Of a DNA stretch of 64,000 bases, positions 35,595-45,719 are shown piece after piece (the stretch's first letter is position 1; each line of letters begins with the position of its first letter). The notes beneath the pieces were generated by a model. The model saw only the letters and a program-made list of their open reading frames with translations, was not told the origin of the DNA and ran no database searches. This DNA is from Scleromitrula shiraiana (taxonomy: Eukaryota > Ascomycota > Leotiomycetes > Helotiales > Sclerotiniaceae). The stretch is from contig JABELC010000004.1 of the NCBI GenBank assembly GCA_028455995.1, positions 558,001 through 622,000 of the forward strand. The letters are read 5' to 3'. A program made the translations under genes and the position numbers.

Positions 35595-36145
35595 ATGTCT
35601 TCTCGCGATGATGATTACATACGTATACCACGTGCGCTAGTGGTAGGCGTGATATGCAAAGAAGAAGGCTGCGATAATCTCGCCTTGAAAGGGTATTGCA
35701 GAAGGCGTAAGTGGTACTTGATATGATAAGTTGCATCTATGTTGCAGTACTAATCCCAGTGGTGATTACATATCGCTGCTTCCGTGATGGGTGTACAAAT
35801 GAGAGGTTCGAGAGTTCCTCGTATTGTAACAGACGTAAGTTGTTCATCCATATTGAGATGGCGAATGAAAAAATCCGTTTTCTGATTATGTCTGACTTTA
35901 GATATTTGTAATGAACCAGGCCGCGATGATGAAGCATTTGATGAACATAACTATTGTGCTCCTCGTAAGTACCTTTCGTTTGTTATTTCATTAGTTATCT
36001 AATCACGATCTTAGATATATGTAAGAGCGGGAATTGCGAGAGGAGACATGAACAGTATAGAGAATATTGCTCTTCACGTAAGTATACAAGCAATTTTATC
36101 ACTATCATGTATAATACATACTAAGATTTATCAGATAAAAGTTAG
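35595..36145 (+). CDS. Small Cys/His-repeat protein encoded by symmetrical phase-1 exons
   Basis: Five exons, 35595-35706, 35760-35834, 35902-35964, 36015-36077 and 36135-36145, total 324 nt and encode 107 aa. Each of the first four exons ends YC-x2 plus the first base of the next codon, directly at GTAAGT. The modules read C-x4-C-x7-9-Y-C-x2-H: CKEEGC...GYCRR, CFRDGC...SYCNRH, CNEPGR...NYCAPH, CKSGNC...EYCSSH. The third has Arg in place of the second Cys, and the first-to-second junction gives Leu where others give His. Exons 3 and 4 are both 63 nt (21 aa). The final 11-nt exon supplies the rest of the His codon plus Lys-Ser-stop. No signal peptide. The spacing suggests small zinc-binding modules; function unknown. 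For exon 2 an acceptor 12 nt upstream is also in frame. Confidence 0.7.
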
Positions 36146-36830
36146 ACATCAAGACGATGAGGACAGACTTCCCCTCTTCCTGACCAGGCCATAATCAACC
36201 ACGGATTGGAATTCTTGGATGGCAAGGGGAGGCGTAAATGAATTTGCAATGCTCGCCTGGGTAACCAATCTGCTCTGATTGCAAATGTATGGTTTATACC
36301 AGATATACCGAGCATACAATACTTATACCTGGGAATCTGGTCCATGGAATACAAACTTCTAAGCGAATTATCTCCCCCTATTCTGTTAGTCGAGATGAAT
36401 TAGCATGAGCGTTAGGCCATGTATACGAGTTAATTTGTTTTATAATGTTTATAGATACTTTGGGTACTTAGATATATCTTAAACAAATCCATTTTGGATG
36501 TATATCTAGTATAACGAGATTTCAATGTATTTGAAGCTAATTCATTTGTCTCTACTTCCTACAAAAGTATAAAAATTCCAGTTCGAGATGTATATAATAT
36601 CTAAACTGAACTAAACAGGCATCCGGGACTTTAACAGCTCGATCTGGTGATATCACAGATGTAAAAAATCAAGAGTAGAGAACTTTTTCTTTCAATTTTA
36701 ACATCTAGGCTATAAACTCCATATAAGATTACACAAACAACATGATCCAAAAACAACCTCATCCAACATAACAAGAACACCATTCATGAAACCTCAAAAC
36801 ACAAAGATCAATCAAAACCCATCATATCAC
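36146..36830. other. Convergent spacer
   Basis: Lies between the 3' ends of the Cys/His-repeat gene and the minus-strand membrane-protein gene. AT-rich, no gene seen. Confidence 0.55.
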
Positions 36831-38602
36831 TCAGGCTCCTGAAAACCCTTCCAACCAATCAAAAGCTAATCCCGTCATAAAATAAGGAACCAACAACAAC
36901 CCCAACACCAACACCCACTTAATCGCCAAATCAAAATGTTCCCGTCTCCTCCTCCCAGCAACATAATCTCTCAAACTCTCCACCAACGCCTCATCTTTGT
37001 TCTCCCGATAATAGAATACCCCGCCCGCGTGCGTCAAATCGTAGATACTCTGACCATCTAATTCCCCACCTGGTTTTCCGCTTCCAGCCATATACCGACG
37101 CGTGAAGGGCCATACGGCTATTTTCACAGACGCGCGGTGCGTTTGTCCTGGCGGTAAGTGCACATCTACGGCGTGGACGGCGGCTTGGTATGCGGCGAGG
37201 ACGCGGAGCCCGGCTTTTGTGTTTTCGCGACCCGCGGCAACGTAGCCCCTGTATAAGCCATCTGCGGCGGCTTTTTCTGTTTCAAGAGCAATGTGTCGCT
37301 CGCGCCATCGGGTTATAACCTCGGCTTTTGAATTGGACCAGGAGAACAGGGCGAGAGAGGTGTGCTCGTCGGGCTCGAAGGGGGCGCCGGGGGTGAGGGA
37401 TGTGAGGTGGATTATTGTGGGGGAGAGACGGATGGTTAGGGATAGGTAGGCTGCTTGGGCGATTATGTTGTGTAGGGTTTGGTAGACTTCTCTTATGGGA
37501 GGTGGGGTGGGAGCGCTGCCACCGATGGGGTCGGGGAGTTGCGAGAGGTAGTTGAAGAGGGGGAGGAAGAGGAGCATTATTTGGGCGCTCAGGTGGGTGC
37601 AATCTTCGTGGAAGTTGGGGGTTACGCTTGACCCTTGTAGGAGGGTTCGGACCGTGTGGGAGCGGAGTTGTTGCCGGGTGTAGCCTGTATGTATTAAATG
37701 TATTTTCAGTATAATAATCAAATAGGATATAAAAACTATAATAGCTAGAATAAGAAGGAGAACATACCCTCATTAAAAACCAACGCCTTATCCAACCCAT
37801 GAAGTAACTCCTGACCCCTCTGGTCCGCCCCCCACAAATCCACCCCAAAAATCTTAACCTCAATAATCTTAACAATAATCGCAACAATCAAATATTTTCT
37901 CATCTCCGTATTCTTCAACAATTCATCCCAGCCTCCCGCCACCGGATCGGGCTCCGCAACCAACTCAACATAGCTATAAAATTCATCCGGCATTTTCTCA
38001 GCCCACGGATCATAAAACTTATCCGCAACTTCCCGAAATCCAAAATAGTCCGTGGCGAATCGAACTAATCGATCAAATAATACCGCATAGGCATTCTCAT
38101 ACCACGAGTGACTTCGATCATCGATGGGATGAACATCAAATTCATATTGAATAGGCATAAACTCCGTAATCTCAGAAGCCTTAACATCTCTCCCCTTAGA
38201 ACGTTGATACCATTTCGGTCGTCTAAAAGATTCTTGATTTTGCCATTGTTGGCCAATGGAATCGGCTAGGTATTCTGGAGGTGGTTCCGCGGCAGGTGGA
38301 GGTTCTCTTCTAGATAGTGCGGTTGAGGGGACGATATCTGCGATTGGTTGGTTCACTACTGCGTTTATGGAACTGAGGGCTAATAGTTTATCGCGCGATG
38401 TTCGAATCTTGGTTAGGGCGTCTCGAGCGGCGCCTCGACGTTCGACGGAGAGGCTTTCATTGGGGATGGCGCGTCCTACAAGGGGGAATTTGGTGCGGCG
38501 ACCAGAGGGGGTTTGATATAATATACTGTCAGGATTGGAATTGTCTAGGAGTTCGACATCTTCATCTTCGGTGGTCGTTGTTCGACTTCGTAATGGTAAC
38601 AT
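36831..38602 (-). CDS. Conserved fungal protein with C-terminal membrane segments, function unknown
   Basis: Two exons, 37768-38602 and 36831-37684, encode 562 aa; the intron has a GTATGT donor and a CATACAG acceptor. The N-terminal 130 residues are Ser/Arg/Pro-rich and probably disordered (MLPLRSRTTTTEDEDVELLD). The middle is helical and rich in aromatic residues: PIDDRSHSWYENAYAVLFDR, then LVRFATDYFGFREVADKFY, then KYLIVAIIVKIIEVKIFGVD, which may bury in membrane. The second exon carries more amphipathic helices and ends with a clear hydrophobic stretch (WVLVLGLLLVPYFMTGLAF). Coding quality is high over the whole length. I do not recognise a named family. Confidence 0.78.
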
Positions 38603-39155
38603 TTTGATTGACTTAATTGAGATTGTAAATACTCATTCTACAATTTCAATAATATTTCCAATTCATGTATCCGTAAAGATAGTTTTTTTCACGATGTTCA
38701 CTGACCTATTCACCAAACTACGGTGAAAGGGTTTGATAGAAAGTTCGAACAAAAGAAGCAATCGAGGAACAATCAATGAGCTTTCATCAAAGAACTAAGA
38801 ATGCGACGATGATAAAGAAAAGGCTGGAAACATAACTTTTCTTTTCCCCTTTCAGCACAAATTAGAGAAAATGTCTTTTGAGAGCTTGTTCATTTGAAGC
38901 TAGAGCTAAACACTTGCAGAGCTGTTCTGCTTTTGCCTTCAACCAATCAACCCATCGATCATATTCCGCGAGCCCGAAGCTATTCTCCCCATCTACCCAC
39001 CCCTCAAACTACAATACCATACCCTATCTACCAATCCTTAGTCATAAGATTTGCACTCCCTCCCAAACCCGATGAACTCCCGCTAACGACCTCACTCTGA
39101 CCCCTAAAAATCATTAAACGTTGCTCTCGATCCTCCCCAAGAATAGAAAATTACC
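38603..39155. other. Spacer (promoter of the unknown membrane-protein gene)
   Basis: About 550 bp between two minus-strand genes; no gene or repeat seen. Confidence 0.55.
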
Positions 39156-39598
39156 TTACAAATGCGCCGTACATTCAATCTCCACATCCGTCCCCAACGG
39201 CAATTGATGCACCGCAACACAAGTCCTCACCGGCTTCGGATCTTTACTAAAATACTGCGCGTAAATTTTGTTCATCGCGGCGAAATCCTCCATGCTGGTT
39301 AGGAATATATTGACTTTTACGACGTTGTCGATATGGCTACCTGCTGCTTCGAGAACGGCGCTCAGGTTTTTGATGGCTTGGGCCTGGGGTTATTAGTTGG
39401 CTTAGTAGGGGGTGGGGGGTTAATTGAGGGGAGGGGTACAGTTCGATCTCCTACACTTCCTTCGACTACTTTCATAGTTTGAGGATCCATTCCTATGCTG
39501 CCGGAACAGTAGACCATTCCTTGGCATTTGATGGCTTGGGAGAAGAATGGGAGTGGGGGTGGTGCTTTATCGGTAGATACGACTTCTTTTTGAGGCAT
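39156..39598 (-). CDS. RidA/YjgF family enamine/imine deaminase
   Basis: Two exons, 39440-39598 and 39156-39383, encode 128 aa, the usual family length. RidA proteins hydrolyse reactive enamine/imine intermediates produced by PLP enzymes; yeast homologues are Hmf1 and Mmf1. Family sequence is clear: APPPLPFFSQAIKCQGMVYC, SGSIGMDP, AQAIKNLSAVLEAAGSHIDN, VVKVNIFLTSMEDFAAMN and the C-terminal KDPKPVRTCVAVHQLPLGTD followed by VEIECTA, which includes the substrate-binding Arg. No targeting signal is evident, so the cytosolic Hmf1-like form is more likely than the mitochondrial one. Confidence 0.92.
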
Positions 39599-39942
39599 TT
39601 TGTGAATGTTGCTTTTTGAATTGTATGAGATGTGTTGCTGGATTGTATTGTATTGTGTTATTGTGTATGGATGATGCTAATTGAGGATTTGATCGTTGTT
39701 AGTTGGTGAGATACTTGACAGATAGATGATGAGAGGTGGGGTTATACAAACGGGGCTTGGTGCCCAGGTGGGGAATTAAATATGCATGAGAGATGCATGG
39801 TACAGTAAATTCTTTGTCATCGCGGGGAACCTTGTAAGATTCATGACTAAAATGGGAGAAATACAATATATTACTATGTACTTTGGTTTACATTCACTAG
39901 CTAGGTAAATATACAATGTATGGGACAAATGAAATCCGAAAT
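39599..39942. other. Short spacer between RidA and enoyl-CoA hydratase
   Basis: Holds the RidA promoter and the hydratase terminator; both genes are on the minus strand. No further feature seen. Confidence 0.55.
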
Positions 39943-41322
39943 TTAAAGTTTAGCTTTCCCTTTCTCTTCTCCCTTCTCCTTCTCCCTCTCTCTATTCATA
40001 TCTTCCAACTTCTTCATCACTTTACCAATAGTCCTCGTTGGTTTAATATCAATCGGTCTCCACCAAGGCCATACACTAGGTGCATTATCCGTCATATTGC
40101 CCTTAAACACCGGGCTTCTCTTTTCCAAAAAACCTAGAAAAAATCAGCACTACCCAGTTTCCCAATCCAAAAGGCCAGAAAATAAATTCTAAAAAACAAA
40201 AATAAAATAAAATAGAAGACTTACTACTAACCCCCTCCCGCACGTCCTCACCCCCAAACAACTCCCCCAAAACCCTACTATCAAGCAGATGCATCTCCTC
40301 CGGGTTCTTGGGCCCCCTCCACATCAAATCCCTCATCAGCTTCCCACTCACCACACTCGTGTTCCTGGCCACCTCATCAGCAATTTCCAGCGCACGCGGT
40401 AATACCTGTTCGGGGGGTAAGATTTCCGAAAATAATGAAGAGAGAAGAGGGGAGGTGGAGGGATATGTCGCGCCTGTTGTGATAAGGTGGGTGGCGCGTG
40501 AGAGACCGATTAAGCGGGGGAGGAAGTAGGAGGAGCAGGCTTCCATTATTATAGCGCGGCGGGAGAAGGGGAAGGCGATTTTGGCGGTGGTGGAGACGAG
40601 GCGGATGGTTGTGGGGAGGGTTACTGGGGAGTGGTTAGTTGTTATGAGGAGATGGAAAGAGGGGGAAAAGACTTACGAGTTATTCCTACACCGACTGCTG
40701 AGCTGTGATGAATTAGCGTTTAGATTCGAATTAGTAATCGATTGACTGGTTGATTGATCGAATAGATGAACGAAGAGAGAAAGGAAGGAGTTTTAAAAAG
40801 AAAATATAAACAAATCTTACCCATTGATAGCAGAAATAGTAGGTTTATTACATCGATGAATAGCAAGCGCCACCTATTTCCAACCAACCAATAAATCAGC
40901 AAACAAATTCCCTTCAACACAATCCCCCGTCTTCCCCCCCACCAAACCTCCCACCACACATCAAAAAAAAGCCAAAAGAGTCCAAAAGAAAATTCACATA
41001 CCTTCCCACCCCCATCCCTATGCTCCCTTCCCAATTCCCCCTCCCCGCCCTCACCCCCAAACCCGCCCATCCCCAAATCCGCACCCACGCAAAACATCCT
41101 CCCGCTCCCCGTAAGCACAATACACTTGACCCTCTCATCTGCGCTCAGCAAATCAAAAACCAGCTCTAGTTCCGTGGCCATGGTGCTCGTAAAGGCGTTG
41201 TTGTGGGTGGGCCGGTGGAGGGTTATTAGGATGATGGGGGTTGGGATGGGGGAGGTGGAAGGGTAGTGGGTGAGGAGGATTTGGGTGAGGGGGAGGTGGG
41301 TGTAGGAGGTTGGGAGGGTCAT
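39943..41322 (-). CDS. Enoyl-CoA hydratase/isomerase, peroxisomal (PTS1 AKL)
   Basis: Five exons, 41002-41322, 40821-40873, 40677-40702, 40225-40623 and 39943-40133, encode 329 aa. The crotonase fold is shown by LITLHRPTHNNAFTSTMATE, KCIVLTGSGRMFCVGADLGM (first oxyanion-hole strand) and, across two very small exons (53 and 26 nt), VALAIHRCNKPTISAINGSA followed by VGVGITL. FPFSRRAIIMEACSSYFLPR with the catalytic-region Glu follows. The C-terminus ends KGKAKL; Ala-Lys-Leu is an accepted peroxisomal targeting signal, so a role in peroxisomal fatty-acid beta-oxidation is likely. The 26-nt exon carries part of the CoA pocket, so skipping it would break the frame and the enzyme. Confidence 0.88.
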
Positions 41323-42310
41323 ATTTCTGTTTGGGGAAGGAATGGGGGATGTGATAGGGGATGTGTTGTGGGTGGCTTGAGGTAAAGTTGGGATTGGAGA
41401 CTAATGCAGATGTCTTGATTTAGATTGAGTGGGAATATACGAGGGTAATGAGATTAGATTAGATCAGATTGTAACAAACCAAAACAAAACAAAATAAAGA
41501 AAATAATCTCCGAAAACCATGGCCAGAAAACGTTTAGGAACTCCAAATACCTACGTACGTATTGATATATCTATATATCTAATACCTGATTTGTAATACC
41601 GAGGCTGGAGTCTGGGAGATCATCATCATCATCTTTATGCGGGGTACATGACACGTGATCGTGACATTGGGGCGCATTTGTGAGTTTAGGATGAGGTGAA
41701 TAAATGGATGCATGGATGTGGTTGAGGTTGGGAAAGAAGTGGAAAGGAGATTGATTGATTGATTCATGTATTCACTTTTGAATGGAATGAATGATCACAG
41801 ATATGAAAAATTGGGACGAGAAATTGAAGGGGTCTGATATAGACTTGCTATTTATAAATCAATGTTAGAATATAGATTTGGATGAGTAGATTTTCAACCA
41901 TATATACTACAGTAGGTAGACCGATAGTTTGAATAGAGTATGGTAGAGGTATGACTTGAATCTTCTTGTATCAAATACTCATTTCAAGTTCAGGATCTTA
42001 GGTTGAAGCTTTGGAAACTTCCAATTGAGTTGTATATAAAGAGTTTGACATCCAGAGCCGCTTTCAAATAATAGGTAGGTAAATGACATAGTAGATACCC
42101 ATCAAATAAATGAAATGAATAAATAAACGCCAATAGCACGCCTTGAGAATTAAGTAAGATTACTATCATAAATCTGTTTCTAAACCAGCTGGCATATATA
42201 AACCCTACGCCAAGCTCCATGCTATAAATGCCTATGTATGACTCCAGACCAAGACCCAGACTCAAGCGCCAATTAAATATCAACCCAAATTTTTCCTTCA
42301 CGAACAAAGG
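41323..42310. other. Spacer between the hydratase and white collar 2
   Basis: About 1 kb of AT-rich sequence with short runs (ATTG near 41750, ATC near 41622). No gene seen. Confidence 0.55.
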
Positions 42311-43958
42311 TTAGAGAATTCCTGGAGATTGTAATGATGGCATTCCCGGTGATAGTTTGGGATATTTATGGCTCTCTTTTCCTTTCTTTTCCTTTTTTGC
42401 CCATCGGAGCCCACATGCATTACAAAGTGTCTTGGGACCACTCGGACCTTTACGCCACTCGGGTGAATCCAAAGTACCTTTTTGACAAGATCTCGTTAGT
42501 TTCCATTTTATAGGCCCTGAAAAGTATCGGATTTTGATACATACCACAATCTGTACAAACATATTCATCTGGTAACTTAATCTTCTTCTTCTTGTCCCCT
42601 CTACCATCTTTATCATTTGGTATCACAATACCAGCATCACCTCTAATCAATGCAGGACTTTCCGAACCCGTGCTAATCCCTTGACTTCTCTCCCCCTCTC
42701 GATATTGTAGCCCCGTAAGCATCTCTATTTGATCCACGCGTGTAGCCCCTTCATATCGTAACATTTTGTCATTGATAGAATCTGGCCTACTACCAGCTAT
42801 GGCATCCTCAAGATTTTGCTTTGTTAAAGCAACATTCGATAATGTTGGTCTCGCTGGAGGTGGCATAGCTAAAGCATCCGGGTTGGTGGAGTTGGCGGGT
42901 ACAGATGTGCTAACCGTAGTACTGGCCATTGTTTCCGTCTCTTCAGATGGATGAATAGATTGACCTTCTTGCGCTCTAGAATGTCGCAGGGCATCTTCGC
43001 TCTCTTCGGCCTCTTCCCTTTTGAGATCGTTGATGCGTTTTGTAAGTCGCTCATGTTCACTCTTATGTTCCAAAAAAGAATCCAATAAAGCCGAATTCTT
43101 CGTAGGATATGGTCGTGCCATCATGAAAAATCCTCTACAATAATCTGCAGAATCATTTTGATTATAAGGTAATCCCCCTGCTGTTGCAATATGTGGATGC
43201 CCAAAAGATTCGAAAATCGTATAACTTTGATCTTTCTTTCGCCATCGATAAAAGAATCGCAAAGGATTACCAGATGCGATTGATTCGTTAAATTCTCTTA
43301 CAAACATCGCACTGTCGTCCTGATGTATGTAGTCGACAATAAATTTGCCAGATAATTCCTGTGGAGTGTAACCGGTAAGATTCAAACAACTTGGAGACGC
43401 AAATATCACTCTTCCATTTGGGGTGAGTATGTGTAGAAAATCCTTAATTTCTTCGACTACTCTCGTCGCCCAATTTCTTCGTTTCGTAAAATCCGTAGTT
43501 GTACTCCCGGTAGCTTGTGACGTTGGAACTCCAAATCCATTAGGTAGAGGACCGGCACCAACTCCACCACTACTCGAGCCCGAACCTTCACCGTTATTGG
43601 CATTTATATTCCCGGTCATATCTGACTGTTCATTCCCATTGGGGGACATGATATTACTATGTGGCGTAAAGGATCTCTGTGTCCCATCGCCGAGATTGTT
43701 GACATCGAGATTCATATTAGGTAGGTTATCGAAATCTTCCATCAAATCATGTCCTAGCATTCCGGTCATCGAAGCATCAGCGCTCAATCCAGCCTAAATA
43801 CCAAATTAGAATAAGCTATTGATAAGATGGGAGAGAAACCGAGATGGGATATGAACATCGAAAAAGATACATACCTGCGAGGCTGACAGGGACCCAGGAA
43901 TACCTGCATGATACATAGCATTTGGATGCATACCCAAATGGTTAGAACTTTGAGACAT
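42311..43958 (-). CDS. wc-2: White collar 2: PAS and GATA-finger light-response regulator
   Basis: Three exons, 43875-43958, 42545-43793 and 42311-42477, encode 499 aa. WC-2 pairs with the photoreceptor WC-1 to form the white collar complex, which drives light-induced and circadian transcription. The PAS domain occupies about residues 140-260 (EIKDFLHILTPNGRVIFASP, LTGYTPQELSGKFIVDYIH). The GATA finger starts YVCTDCG at about residue 438, is interrupted by the last intron directly after the CTDCG codon begins, and continues TLDSPEWRKGPSGPKTLCNACGLRW (C-x2-C-x18-C-x2-C), followed by KKEKKGKES. The C-terminus after the finger is short. Retention of the last intron would yield a PAS protein without the DNA-binding finger. 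Confidence 0.93.
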
Positions 43959-45719
43959 GATTGACTTCGTTTTATATGATTCTTAAAGAGAATGAATTGT
44001 TCTCGAGATGAGTTGCATATGATTGAACTTGAAAAGAATGCTGAGGCATTTAGTTTCGAGAATGGTTGAAGAATGATGCTTAAATTGAAAAGAGAATAAG
44101 AAATTGTTCTGATGAGTTTTTGATAAGTTTTTTTGGGGGGAGAGGAGGGGAGGGGAAGATTGAAGGTTGAAGGTTGATTAGGGTCTAAATAGAGGGGTGA
44201 AGTATAAGAGATGATAGGAACGCTGAAGGAGGATAGCAGTGTTATTATCATATATAAAAATAATTAGAAGAATGAAGAAGGCAGAGTGAATATATTATTT
44301 TAATTTGATTGACTTTTATTTGATAGTTCTAATGTAGAAAGGATATCATTCGAATTGTTCAAATCAAAATGCGATACAATTATTATTTTCATACAGTAAT
44401 AATGACGATTGAAACAATGGGCCTACGATTTTTTTTATCCAACACCTGTGGTGCGGGATTGCGGACAGTACTGACCTCAAATGCTCAACCATTCATGGAT
44501 AGTAGTGCACACTGCACAATAACTACATCCATCAGCGGTGCATGGATAGTCTTATGTATCATGATTGTAAATGGATATTTAAAAGAAAGTAACATGGGGA
44601 ATTCATGAAAATCACGATAAAAAAAGGTATCAAGAATAGTATAGTATAGTATTTAGTATTGTATTATACCACAGTAGGTAAGATTATGATGCAATCGATA
44701 TCGATACGAATGCCGGACTCGACATCTGGATACGATACCCGACGATAGTTCTATATTTGAGTGGACACTCAACCTTTCATACTGTAGTAGGGTCCATTCC
44801 TACATAGTAGGCACTGTAGTAGACAATACTCGAGTCCAAAGTAAAGGATGGAAGCTCTATGTGGTTTAATAAACGGAGGAAATATAATTCTGAGTTCCAT
44901 ACTACTACAGTACTACTACAGTACATACGCAGTACATAGTAGTAGGCATCTATAGATTGATTCACCTGGGCATATACTTTTCACATCAGCAGTAATGCCT
45001 ATTAATACATAGTACATGCATACATTTACACTCCAATACAATAGACAGATGCTTGATTATTACCATACAGTTATGTACTATGTAGTTCCAACCATTACTA
45101 ACCTCAATTTTGATCCAAGTTACTTCTGGGTGCACATACATACATAGTATTTGGTCCTTTGATCTGTATAGAGTTTCTTTTAGCAGTAGCATACCACAAC
45201 ATACATCCATAGCATACTATGTACATATTTCTATCTGCGAAATGCGATGATAGAGAATTTTGAGAAGGGGGAAAATATTTAACTTAGAACTATCGGCTTG
45301 CGGGACCTAGTTCTATTTTTGCCGTAATCATCAAAAAGTTAGAACCTACACGTGATTAGGCGATTCTAGGCTGACGCGATGCGCTTCAATATCAGTACTG
45401 GGTCCATTTCAAAATCGCGTCTCTTTTTATTATTTACAGTTGACTTACCAGACCATTTCAGAGGTTCTTCCCCGCAACATCAACATTTTACTCAGTAATC
45501 CAATACTGTATTGGGGATACAGTAATATTGAAGGAAGAACCCCTGGTCACAAATAAGATGTAGGTTAGGATATCATCATCTTTATCTGCTATCTTTGCGC
45601 AAGTCCAAAAATCTGACAACCTTTTCCCGGTAGATACTCTTGTGGTGATCATTGTGTTATTGCATTACATTACAGCACCGATCACTTAATTGGCTGTGGT
45701 GATCTATTAATCAGGCAAG
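43959..45719. other. Divergent region between white collar 2 and RAD50
   Basis: 1.8 kb of promoter-type sequence. Between about 44640 and 45230 it is unusually rich in TAGTA, TACTAC and CATAGTA words in both orientations (for example CTACTACAGTACTACTACAG near 44902), giving many short inverted repeats. No protein-coding frame is convincing. Confidence 0.6.
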
